From Bacteroidota bacterium (lineage in GTDB: Bacteria; Bacteroidota; Bacteroidia; Bacteroidales; Prolixibacteraceae): a stretch of DNA of 11,255 bases. This document shows positions 1 to 7,560 of this stretch, one piece after another. The stretch covers positions 1 through 11,255 of the forward strand of contig JAEYNZ010000102.1 in the NCBI GenBank assembly GCA_023412195.1. Reading direction: 5' to 3'. The position numbers were made by a program, and so were the translations under genes. Position 1 is the stretch's first letter. Each line of letters starts with the position of its first letter. The notes under the pieces were generated by a model, which did not search any database, had not been told where the DNA came from, and saw only the letters and a list, made by a program, of their open reading frames with translations.

Positions 1-2
1 AA

Positions 3-248
3 GTCCAGCGCCTGCTGGATGAAAACAATTTTCTGCGACTGAATTCCATAAAAATGAAAACCCTGACCAAAAGGGAAATTGAAGTATTAAAACTGGTGGC
101 AAACGGTTGCAGCAGCGAAGAAATTTCGAATCAGTTGTTCTTATCGAAAGAGACGGTAGCCACTCACAGGAAAAACATTAAAAGGAAAATGGGATTCAAA
201 ACCAGTTACGATTTTACTTGTTTTGCACAGGCTTTCGACCTGGTATAG
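3..248 (+). CDS. LuxR-type transcriptional regulator, C-terminal part (5' end outside window)
   Basis: This is the C-terminal end of a DNA-binding regulator. The frame is open from base 3 and reads into the window edge, so the true start lies upstream. The ATG at 54 is internal, because the residues before it (QRLLDENNFLRLNSIK) look like a helical linker. The visible part is a GerE/LuxR-type helix-turn-helix: LTKREIEVLKLVANG, then the SSEEISNQLFLS turn, then the recognition helix KETVATHRKNIKRKMG. In this family such a domain usually ends a protein whose N-terminal part is a receiver, PAS or other sensor domain; which one applies here cannot be seen. It is followed by two inverted repeats and a candidate promoter for the next gene, so it may regulate the genes downstream, but that is inference. 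The family call is firm and the target is unknown. Confidence 0.9.
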   Translation, partial: VQRLLDENNFLRLNSIKMKTLTKREIEVLKLVANGCSSEEISNQLFLSKETVATHRKNIKRKMGFKTSYDFTCFAQAFDLV

Positions 249-254
249 AATATT

Positions 255-272
255 TTCTAAACTTATTTAGAA
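255..272. repeat. Short perfect inverted repeat after the LuxR-type gene
   Basis: TTCTAAA (255-261) and TTTAGAA (266-272) are perfect inverted arms around a CTTA loop, starting seven bases after the stop codon. The stem is AT-rich and has no U-run directly behind it, so it is a weak terminator at best. It could also be half of a protein-binding region together with the larger repeat at 279-302. Confidence 0.5.
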
Positions 273-278
273 TGATTA

Positions 279-302
279 AAAATACCCAGTAGTGGGTATT
301 TT
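279..302. promoter_or_regulatory. 10-bp-arm palindrome: candidate operator or terminator
   Basis: AAAATACCCA (279-288) pairs perfectly with TGGGTATTTT (293-302) around a GTAG loop. Its centre (290.5) lies about 31 bases upstream of the candidate -7 box at 322-329, so about 44-46 bases upstream of a likely transcription start. That is close to where an activator contacts RNA polymerase. The adjacent LuxR-type regulator is an obvious candidate to bind it. The alternative is a rho-independent terminator for the regulator gene, since the 3' arm runs into TATTTTATTT; the stem has only three or four GC pairs. Sequence alone does not decide between the two. Confidence 0.5.
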
Positions 303-321
303 ATTTAATGCCATACCTCCT

Positions 322-329
322 TAAATTTG
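322..329 (+). promoter_or_regulatory. Candidate Bacteroidota -7 promoter element
   Basis: TAAATTTG matches the TAnnTTTG consensus of Bacteroidota primary-sigma promoters. The expected -33 TTTG is only approximated, by TTTT at 299-302, which overlaps the 3' arm of the palindrome. A weak -33 box beside an inverted repeat fits an activator-dependent promoter. It would give a leader of about 170 bases before the gene starting at 506. Confidence 0.45.
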
Positions 330-401
330 CTTTAGTACATACAAGAGTAAAAAGTCCGGTATTATTATTAACCCTAATAATCAGGTGTAATAGTTATGGT
401 C

Positions 402-469
402 ATGTTACAGGCAGTAACATACATGGTAACCCTATGCTCAAAAAACAACCTGTTGTAACCAGAGCATAG
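402..469 (+). promoter_or_regulatory. Structured 5' leader with two hairpins
   Basis: Two perfect stems lie between the candidate promoter and the next gene. ATGTTAC (402-408) pairs with GTAACAT (414-420) over a 5-base loop. CTATGCTC (432-439) pairs with GAGCATAG (462-469), enclosing a small inner stem ACAA/TTGT (445-448 with 453-456). No U-run follows, so these are not simple terminators. They could stabilise the mRNA or act in translational control. I do not recognise a known riboswitch. Confidence 0.4.
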
Positions 470-505
470 CCGAAAAACCTTACAAACAGGATAAAAATTA
501 CGCGC

Positions 506-1837
506 ATGAAAAAATTGGTACAAATCTTTGCCTTTATGATTGGAGGATTTATCTGCTTAAAATCTTATTCCCAAAACTCGTTATACTTTATGGATAACCT
601 GCCGCAAAGGATATATTCCAATCCGGCATTCGTTCCGGAAGTAAAAGTCTATTTTAACCTGCCTCTTGTTTCCCATCTTCAAACTGATGCTTATAACTCC
701 GGTTTTAACATGAACCAGTTAAATGATTTTATTGATTTGCTGGGAAACCCTAAATCCAATACTGAGGAGTTTTTAAACAGAATAGGTGACCAAAATCTGA
801 GTACTGCTGAAACCAGGATTAACTTCCTCGACATAGGGTTTAAACTCAAAGACAAGGGCTTCATTTCATTCTCCCTAAGTCAGCGTAATTCCTTCAGCCT
901 GGTTGCACCTTCAGAAATGATATATCTGTTAACCAATTATGATCAGATTCAAGAAAAGTTGCCTCTTGAAATAAAAAGGATGAATGTCCGGCTTAACACC
1001 TTCTCTCAATTGGCAGTTACTTTTTCTCACCGGATAAATAAATCCATTTCATTAGGGTTCTCTCCCAAGCTTACCGGTGGGATCATCGGACTACAATCAA
1101 ATGATCTGGATGTCCGGTTAACTAACGATATTGTGGCCGATGGATACGGAAACTATTATGCAAACAAAGAATATTATTCAGGAGAAGCAATGATCGGACT
1201 CCCTGTCCCTGTAAATCGTTCAGCCATTAACTCCAATGGAGAATTTGATTCAAATGAACCTGTTCTGCCCGAGGACTGGAAGTTTAAATTTTCAAAATTA
1301 TTTGAGAATCCAGGATTTGCATTCGATGTGGGGTTAAATTATGATATAAATCAAAAATGGTCATTATCGGCCAGTCTTATTGATGTCGGCCATACTAAGT
1401 GGAAGAGAAATGGCTATCAGTTTGCCCTTCAGGATACGGTATATAAAATAGCACAGGATCAATCATTCAAAATGGACATTCCCATCAAACTTTATCTTGC
1501 AGGGAGCTATAACTTCTCGTCAAAATGGAATACCGGACTTGTGATACGAAATATCTTTCATGAATATGAAACCTACACTTCCTCAACCCTTTCTTTAAAT
1601 GGTTATGTTTTCAGAATGCTTTCCACAACGGTGAGCTATACAAAAGCACATACATTTAATACTTTCGGAGGTGGTATCCGCTTCCGGTTCTTCCCTGGAA
1701 TGGACCTTTATGCAGTAACCGATAATTTAAACCATATAATAAAAATCCAGGAAGCCCGGCATATCAACATTGCTCTAGGAATTAATATGGCCTTTGGACT
1801 GAAAAGAGAGAAAATCATTCAATCAGATGAAGTATAA
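506..1837 (+). CDS. DUF5723-like outer-membrane beta-barrel protein
   Basis: The product is 443 residues. It begins with a classical signal peptide (MKK, hydrophobic core at about residues 4-18, cleavage near SYS|Q at residue 22-23). The mature start (LYFMDNLPQRIYSNPAFVPE) resembles the opening of DUF5723-family proteins, a Bacteroidota outer-membrane family of unknown function. The rest alternates short beta-strand-like segments rich in aromatic residues (for example GFAFDVGLNYDINQKWSLSA and the VTDNLNHIIKIQ region) with polar loops, as in outer-membrane barrels related to the PorV/FadL style. The ATG at 506 is chosen because it gives a complete signal peptide. There is no clear Shine-Dalgarno sequence, which is normal for this phylum. 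It is preceded by a long leader with a candidate promoter and followed by a lipoprotein gene 72 bases away. Barrel location is well supported by pattern; no transport substrate can be named. Confidence 0.8.
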   Translation: MKKLVQIFAFMIGGFICLKSYSQNSLYFMDNLPQRIYSNPAFVPEVKVYFNLPLVSHLQTDAYNSGFNMNQLNDFIDLLGNPKSNTEEFLNRIGDQNLSTAETRINFLDIGFKLKDKGFISFSLSQRNSFSLVAPSEMIYLLTNYDQIQEKLPLEIKRMNVRLNTFSQLAVTFSHRINKSISLGFSPKLTGGIIGLQSNDLDVRLTNDIVADGYGNYYANKEYYSGEAMIGLPVPVNRSAINSNGEFDSNEPVLPEDWKFKFSKLFENPGFAFDVGLNYDINQKWSLSASLIDVGHTKWKRNGYQFALQDTVYKIAQDQSFKMDIPIKLYLAGSYNFSSKWNTGLVIRNIFHEYETYTSSTLSLNGYVFRMLSTTVSYTKAHTFNTFGGGIRFRFFPGMDLYAVTDNLNHIIKIQEARHINIALGINMAFGLKREKIIQSDEV

Positions 1838-1909
1838 GTTTCAGCACTGGCAGAATGTTGGATTTGATATTTATAAAAGTTTAATTATAAATCCATATAA
1901 CCCACGACT

Positions 1910-3130
1910 ATGAAAAAATCATTCACATTACTGATGATTACCGGAGTTGTATTAGCTTCATTCACTCAGAGTTGCATTTTACTTGAAAAGGATCAAGTTC
2001 AACCGGAGCCTGACGACATTAATATTTATGATGTCAGTATGGAAACAGAATGGGATTACTGGATTGTTGGAAAATCTGGTGAGTATATGTTTGTTAAAAT
2101 GGAAAACTCACAGATAAAAGAAATATTCTTCAAACCTGAACAAAATAACGTAGGGTATCCTATTTTTTTAAACGAGAACGGACTTCCTGAAAAGGTTGTT
2201 ATAGAGGACTACATCTTTCTTTTTGGAAACTATAATGGGAATACATTTGATATCTCCATCATCTTACCAAATGGAAATATTGAAATCGTGCGTAATATAG
2301 ATACCGGAACAGATCTGAGTTTATTATCCTTAAAAAGCGCTGAATCTGCCGAAGATTGGAGAGAGGATATGAAATTCCTGGGAAAAGTAGCCGGCGTAGC
2401 ATCTTGTGGAATAAGTATCGCTGCAGGACTAGCAACTTCAGGTATAACTTTACCCCTGGCGATCGTCGGCTGCGGCGCTACAATTGTTGGCATATTAACA
2501 GAAACATTTCCGAAAGATTCTGAAATCATGGGCTTAAGTGCAACAACTGTCGGAACAATAACGGCAGTTATTGGATGTTTGCAAGGTGCAGGGGTATCAT
2601 GTGCATTAGACCTTGCTTCATCCGCAACTTCAATTTTAGAATTGAGCCTTACACATATGGATGAAAATGAAGAAAATATAAGAGTTGCAGAAGCAGCGCT
2701 CTACACCGGATATGGAGATATTCAAATAACCTTAACCTGGGATAATGGTGCAGATCTTGATTTATACGTTACAGACCCCAATGGAAATACAATCTGGTGG
2801 GACGAACCAGGCTCATCTTCCGGAGGGATGTTGGATTATGATGATGTTGATGGCTTCGGTCCTGAAAATATTTACTGGCCAAAAAATTCTGCGCCTTCCG
2901 GCAATTATAGTGTTTATATTCACCACTATGTGTGGGAAGGTGACCTGACAAGACCAACTTCATCGAACTATACAGTTCTGGTTTCTGCTTTTGGCAGCGT
3001 TGCCAAATACTCCGGCTCCATCATGCTGAATGAATCAGTACACATCACAGAATTTAATCAGAATGGAATCAAATCAGCAAGTTCCGGTCATGAAATAGTA
3101 TTGTCAGAAAAGAGGACAAAACATAAATAA
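1910..3130 (+). CDS. Lipoprotein with hydrophobic central region and C-terminal DUF2135-like domain
   Basis: The product is 406 residues. A lipoprotein signal is visible: a charged start, a hydrophobic stretch, then SFTQSC with Cys22 as the lipidated residue. The lipobox is imperfect (Thr-Gln-Ser before Cys). Residues 23-150 form a strand-rich region without a family I recognise. Residues about 154-250 are unusual: a long Gly/Ala/Ile-rich, mostly uncharged stretch with four cysteines (166, 188, 223, 231) and small-residue spacing like helical membrane hairpins. Residues 268-378 match the DUF2135 pattern known from YfaP-like proteins: ITLTWDNGADLDLYVTDPNG, then SSGGMLDYDDVDGFGPENIYW and APSGNYSVYIHHY. 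This is a beta-sandwich, often with acidic residues suited to metal binding. The gene lies between a barrel protein and a secreted protease, so a surface role is plausible. Function is unknown. Confidence 0.75.
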   Translation: MKKSFTLLMITGVVLASFTQSCILLEKDQVQPEPDDINIYDVSMETEWDYWIVGKSGEYMFVKMENSQIKEIFFKPEQNNVGYPIFLNENGLPEKVVIEDYIFLFGNYNGNTFDISIILPNGNIEIVRNIDTGTDLSLLSLKSAESAEDWREDMKFLGKVAGVASCGISIAAGLATSGITLPLAIVGCGATIVGILTETFPKDSEIMGLSATTVGTITAVIGCLQGAGVSCALDLASSATSILELSLTHMDENEENIRVAEAALYTGYGDIQITLTWDNGADLDLYVTDPNGNTIWWDEPGSSSGGMLDYDDVDGFGPENIYWPKNSAPSGNYSVYIHHYVWEGDLTRPTSSNYTVLVSAFGSVAKYSGSIMLNESVHITEFNQNGIKSASSGHEIVLSEKRTKHK

Positions 3131-3167
3131 AAACTACGAACTCTTGACGTAATAAATAACCCCAGTC

Positions 3168-6100
3168 ATGAAAAAACAGATCCTCCTCATACTTTTAACA
3201 CTTTTGATTAACAGTGCATTTGCTGCATACCTGAAAAATGTACCCCTAGAGTTAACGCAGCCCGACGGAACCATCATACACTGTTTTGTGACAGGTGATG
3301 AATTTCACCGGAGGGTGCACGATGAAAACAATTATACAATCGTTCAGGATCCGGTTACAGGTTTTTATGTTTATGCTGAGATAGAAGATAACCAACTGGT
3401 TCCAACTTCATATATCGCCGGAAAGATTGATCCAGCCGGAACGCCCCTGGAACCCGGTTACGATGTGTTGCCTTCTGAAATGGAGGCAACCCGGCGAAAC
3501 GCATTAAAATCAGCCAGTGCCGTTGCTGCCAACCCCACGACCGGAGAATTCAACAACATCGTCATTGCCATCCGGTTTGCAGACCAGGACGCAACCACCT
3601 TATCGGCCGACTACCTTTATACCCTGCTGAATTCGGTAAATGACCTGTCGCTCAGGTATTATTTCAGGGAAGTAAGCAACAACCAGCTGGATGTGTATTC
3701 CCATATCTTTCCTGAGCCGGAAAAGGACAGGCTTTTTGAATACAGGGATTCCCATCCCCGGAATTATTACCTGCCATACCATGAAACTGAAAACCCTGAA
3801 GGGTATCAGGGTGCTGAAGGAATGCAACGCGATCAGGTCTTGCTGAAGCAAGCCCTTGAATTTTTTAATGACGAGATCGTATCAAGCGGAATCAATTTTG
3901 ACATGAATGACGATGGTGTCATCGACAACATCCTGTTTATCATCCAGGGCGACATCGACAGCTGGGGCAATGTGTTATGGCCCCAGGCTTTCTCCCTGAA
4001 CAATTTTATGGTTGGAAACAAAAGGGCTGGCAGGATCAATAAAAATTTTACAGGCAGGCTTACCACCGGCCTTCTTTGCCATGAATTCTTCCATTCCCTG
4101 GGAGCACCCGACCTGTACCGGTATACAAACAGGGATTTTCAGCCTGTGGGCTCCTGGGATATTATGGGATCTGACAACACCCAGCATACCACAACCTACA
4201 TGAAATGGAGATATGGAAAGTGGTTCGATGACATTCCTGAAATCACCGCCCCGGGAACCTATACCCTTGAACCGGTTTCCCTAAATCCGTTTGCCTGCTA
4301 TAAAATTCCTTCACCTGTAGGGTCAGGGGAGTATTTCATGCTGGAGTACCGCAGAAAGGAAGGGCTGCCGGAAAACTCCCTGCCATGGGACTACGAAGAA
4401 GGGCTGATTATTTACCGGATCAATCCGGATGTTTTGCATGGCAACAGCGGTGGACCCCCCGATGAGGTGTTTGTATTCCGGCCGGATGGTAGTGAATTTG
4501 ATACTGGAAAAATCCATCTCGCTGCTTTTTCTGCCAATAACTCCCGATCTGATTTTAACAATGAAACCAATCCAAAAGGTGTATTCAGCAACGGCGAGCC
4601 CGGCTGGATCCATATTTCAGAAGTTTCCTGGGCCGGAGATGAAATCACTTTCAAATTCAACAAGATCAACCCCCTTCCAGTGCCTGCACGTTTTGAAGCC
4701 ACCAAGGGAAACGGTGAAATTGAATTTACATGGGAAGCGCCTTCAACCGGCAATTATTCACTGGAGGGGTACAACATCTATGAGGAAGGAAATGACGAAC
4801 CTTTAAACAGCTCACTGATTACCGGCACCAGTTATAACCATAACTTCACCGGACAGGAACCCTATTACATATTTAACCTTGTCGCCCTATACGGGGAAGG
4901 CGAATCAGACCCTGTATCCGCAATACTTCTGAACTCCGGTGATTCCTTTCTCAGCGATTCGCTTGCACTTGTAATGCTCTACAACCAGTGCGGCGGGCCA
5001 TTCTGGCTGCAAAACGACAACTGGCTGAAAGGCCCCCTGCATACCTGGTATGGTGTGACGGTGGAAGACAAACGGGTGACAGCTTTAAACCTGCCGGGAA
5101 GTTGGCATGAAAGGTTTGGATTGATAAATGCGTTACCGGAAGAACTGGGCGTGTTAAGTGCCCTCCGGAACCTGAATTTAAGCTACAATGCCCTGGAAGG
5201 TGAAATACTGCAATCCCTGTATAATCTGAAGGAGCTCAGGGTACTGGACCTCACTGACAACCAGATAACAGGCCATCTTTCAGGTCTTCCGGGAAAGCTG
5301 TTGAACCTGGAATTGCTCCTGCTGGCCGATAACCTGCTCAGTGGAGATATACCGGCTGACATCAGTTCCCTGGTAAACCTCGAAAAATTAAACCTCTCGG
5401 GAAACAGTTTTACTGGAACCATAATGGCTGGGGTAAGTTCACTCACCCGCCTTCAGTACCTGGAGCTGGAAAACAATCATTTCACGGGAACGGTGCCACC
5501 CGGAACGGGAGAACTGAAAAACCTTGTGGAACTGGACCTGTCGGGCAACCGGTTTTCAGGATCTCTGCCTGATGAACTTGAAAATCTTACTGAATTAATG
5601 TATCTGAAACTTGACAACAACCTGTTTCAAGGCGCCGTCCCCCCGGGCATAAACAAAATTCCGCGGCTCAGGGAGATCAGCCTGGCCAACAATGGTTTTG
5701 ATGCCTTTCCTGCAATGACATATACAGCAAATTTAGCAATCATTGCCATGGACGGTAACCGGTTTACTTTCGAGGATATCGAGCCCAATATGGATATTGA
5801 ATTCGCACGCGGATACCTGGGGCTCACATACAAGGAGCAGGCGAAAACAGGAAAGGCAGAAACAAAATATGCACAACCCGGCAAACCTTTCACTTTAAGC
5901 GTCTATTGCGGGGGCAAAAACAACCTGTACCAGTGGTTCAGGGACGGGGAAGCCGTTTCGGAAGTTTCCGGTTCTCCTGAATATGTTGTTGAAAATGTTG
6001 CTGACGGCAACAACGGGGACTGGCATTGCCAGGTTACAAATACAACCGTTTACGGATTGACAATTGAATCACACCCCGTAACCCTGATAGGTAAAGTTGC

Positions 6101-7481
6101 CCTGGTGGCTGACGCCGGAAATGACTTTGGTGCCGCTGAAGGTTCGGTGGTCACATTGAACGGTACCCGGTCATATGGTCCAGGAAACACTTCTTTAAGC
6201 TATCAGTGGACAGCTCCCGAAGGCATTGAATTAACCGGAACCGGTGAAGCACAACCCACGTTTACTGCACCCCGTGCAGATTATGACAGGGCATATGCAT
6301 TCACCCTGGTTGTAAGTGAAGGAAATGAGGATTCAGCCCCGGATGAAGTAGTTGTAACCATCCGCGATGCGGGTGATGTACCCGTAGCCGATGCAGGGCA
6401 CGGACAGACTGTGGAGGAACGGGAACTTGTGATTCTGGATGGAAGCGGTTCTTCTGCACCGGGCGGAGGTGACATTGCCTACCGCTGGACATCCCCTGAA
6501 AGCATTGACCTGACCGGGGAAGATGAGGCAAAACCATCCTTTACGGCCCCGGAAGTGGATTCCGACACTGAATTCATTTTCACCCTGGTAGTAACCAGCG
6601 GCGGAGTGGTATCTGCTCCCGACACGGTGGTCATTACAGTGCAAAACCTGCGGCAGGCCCCGGTTGCCGATGCAGGCCCCGGCCAGACTGTTAACGAAGG
6701 AGAACTTGTTACCCTCGACGGCAGCGGTTCATTTGTTCCCGGTGGTGGCGGGCTTACCTTCAGGTGGACCGCCCCCGTGGGAATCGAACTGACAGGCGCA
6801 GATGAGGCAAAGCCTACCTTTACGGCCCCTGCGGTTACTTCTGACACCCTGCTTGTTTTCACACTGGAAGTAACAGGCGAAGGAGAAGATTCAGCACGTG
6901 ATGAAGTAACCGTAACGGTCCGGAACATTCCTCAGCCGCCGATGGCAGATGCAGGTCCGGGCCAGACGGTGCGGGCAGGAGAAACGGTAACTCTGGATGG
7001 TACGGGCTCTGTAAATCCGGAGGCCGGAAGTTTGTCCTACAACTGGCATGCACCCCAGGGCATCGTTCTTGAAGGTCCGGATGAACCTGCTTGTACATTC
7101 ACTGCACCTCTGTTTGACATAGATACCACCATCATGATATACCTTGTTGTAACGAACCCATACGGGCAATCCGATACAGCCGGGGTAGAAATCACAATCA
7201 GGCATGCTGTGACTGTAAGCGTGGATCCGGACCGGCCGGTCCATTTTGATGTGTATCCGAATCCCTCCGGCGGTATTGTAAATATCAGGCTTAATCATTC
7301 TGAAACAGGCAGTAATGTCAGGCTGTCCGTAACAGCATCAACAGGAGAATTGATAATGGAGAAGCAGGTTCATAGTTCAGGTCACTTCAGCATTGACCTG
7401 TCGGAACAGCCGGCAGGGGTATATCTGATCCGGCTCATCCATGCAGGTCAGATTTATCATCGAAAACAAATGCTTAAATAA
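3168..7481 (+). CDS. Secreted M6-family metalloprotease with Fn3-like, LRR, Ig-like, PKD repeats and T9SS sorting domain
   Basis: This 1437-residue mosaic enzyme is probably exported by Sec and then T9SS to the cell surface or medium, where it would hydrolyse proteins. The signal peptide is residues 1-19 or 1-20 (SAFA|A). Residues about 21-110 resemble the prodomain common in Bacteroidota M6 proteases (PLELTQPDGT, then DEFHRRVHDE and YTIVQDP). The peptidase domain has the zinc motif HEFFHSLGAPD (His305, Glu306, His309, with Asp315 a possible third ligand) and a Met-turn-like SWDIMG (Met333), as in immune inhibitor A relatives. After it come an Fn3-like domain (about 503-588), a plant-type leucine-rich region (about 597-878), an Ig-like domain (about 880-975), four PKD-type repeats (980-1351) and a type A T9SS sorting domain (about 1353-1437, with FDVYPNPSGG, GVYLIRL and a basic end). 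It starts 37 bases after the lipoprotein gene. Catalytic residues look intact. The substrate is unknown. Confidence 0.93.
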   Translation: MKKQILLILLTLLINSAFAAYLKNVPLELTQPDGTIIHCFVTGDEFHRRVHDENNYTIVQDPVTGFYVYAEIEDNQLVPTSYIAGKIDPAGTPLEPGYDVLPSEMEATRRNALKSASAVAANPTTGEFNNIVIAIRFADQDATTLSADYLYTLLNSVNDLSLRYYFREVSNNQLDVYSHIFPEPEKDRLFEYRDSHPRNYYLPYHETENPEGYQGAEGMQRDQVLLKQALEFFNDEIVSSGINFDMNDDGVIDNILFIIQGDIDSWGNVLWPQAFSLNNFMVGNKRAGRINKNFTGRLTTGLLCHEFFHSLGAPDLYRYTNRDFQPVGSWDIMGSDNTQHTTTYMKWRYGKWFDDIPEITAPGTYTLEPVSLNPFACYKIPSPVGSGEYFMLEYRRKEGLPENSLPWDYEEGLIIYRINPDVLHGNSGGPPDEVFVFRPDGSEFDTGKIHLAAFSANNSRSDFNNETNPKGVFSNGEPGWIHISEVSWAGDEITFKFNKINPLPVPARFEATKGNGEIEFTWEAPSTGNYSLEGYNIYEEGNDEPLNSSLITGTSYNHNFTGQEPYYIFNLVALYGEGESDPVSAILLNSGDSFLSDSLALVMLYNQCGGPFWLQNDNWLKGPLHTWYGVTVEDKRVTALNLPGSWHERFGLINALPEELGVLSALRNLNLSYNALEGEILQSLYNLKELRVLDLTDNQITGHLSGLPGKLLNLELLLLADNLLSGDIPADISSLVNLEKLNLSGNSFTGTIMAGVSSLTRLQYLELENNHFTGTVPPGTGELKNLVELDLSGNRFSGSLPDELENLTELMYLKLDNNLFQGAVPPGINKIPRLREISLANNGFDAFPAMTYTANLAIIAMDGNRFTFEDIEPNMDIEFARGYLGLTYKEQAKTGKAETKYAQPGKPFTLSVYCGGKNNLYQWFRDGEAVSEVSGSPEYVVENVADGNNGDWHCQVTNTTVYGLTIESHPVTLIGKVALVADAGNDFGAAEGSVVTLNGTRSYGPGNTSLSYQWTAPEGIELTGTGEAQPTFTAPRADYDRAYAFTLVVSEGNEDSAPDEVVVTIRDAGDVPVADAGHGQTVEERELVILDGSGSSAPGGGDIAYRWTSPESIDLTGEDEAKPSFTAPEVDSDTEFIFTLVVTSGGVVSAPDTVVITVQNLRQAPVADAGPGQTVNEGELVTLDGSGSFVPGGGGLTFRWTAPVGIELTGADEAKPTFTAPAVTSDTLLVFTLEVTGEGEDSARDEVTVTVRNIPQPPMADAGPGQTVRAGETVTLDGTGSVNPEAGSLSYNWHAPQGIVLEGPDEPACTFTAPLFDIDTTIMIYLVVTNPYGQSDTAGVEITIRHAVTVSVDPDRPVHFDVYPNPSGGIVNIRLNHSETGSNVRLSVTASTGELIMEKQVHSSGHFSIDLSEQPAGVYLIRLIHAGQIYHRKQMLK
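5163..5802 (+). repeat. Leucine-rich repeat array inside the M6 protease
   Basis: Starting at residue 666 there are seven exact 24-residue repeats (starts 666, 690, 714, 738, 762, 786, 810) of the pattern LxxLxLsxNxfsGxxPxxxxxLxx, then a 22-residue degenerate unit (834) and a last partial unit (856). The SGxIP-like signature is the plant-type LRR subclass. A cap-like segment precedes it (residues 597-665, with LVMLYNQCGGPFW and NWLKGPLHTWYGV). It probably serves in protein or glycan binding. Confidence 0.88.
6105..7220 (+). repeat. Four tandem PKD-type repeats of exactly 93 residues
   Basis: Units start at residues 980, 1073, 1166 and 1259 (bases 6105, 6384, 6663, 6942), an exact 279-base period. 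Each opens with a V/M-ADAG motif, followed by a TVxxGExVxLDGSGS-like segment, a YxWxxPxGI-like core and TFTAP. They lack the classical WDFGDG motif but fit PKD-like beta-sandwich domains that often space catalytic domains in secreted Bacteroidota proteins. Units 2 and 3 are the most alike. Confidence 0.88.
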
Positions 7482-7560
7482 CAGAGGCCTGATTGTGTGA
7501 TTATTCAATGAATGGCCTGAAGGAAATATTTTAATACAATAAAATTTTAAACAGTATAGC

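Noticed and set aside
54..248. Stand-alone 64-residue helix-turn-helix protein starting at 54
   Set aside because: The frame continues upstream to the window edge with linker-like sequence, so this ATG is most likely internal to a longer regulator.
1863..1890. Possible promoter upstream of the lipoprotein gene (TTTG at 1863)
   Set aside because: No TAnnTTTG box occurs at the expected distance; the AT-rich stretch gives only chance partial matches.
6281..7298. Several long reverse-strand frames under the PKD repeats
   Set aside because: They are low-complexity shadows of the GC-richer repeated coding sequence on the + strand, rich in Ser, Pro, Thr and His, with no domain signature.
7484..7517. 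AGGCC/GGCCT inverted pair after the protease gene as a terminator
   Set aside because: The stem is only five base pairs with a long loop and no U-run directly after it.
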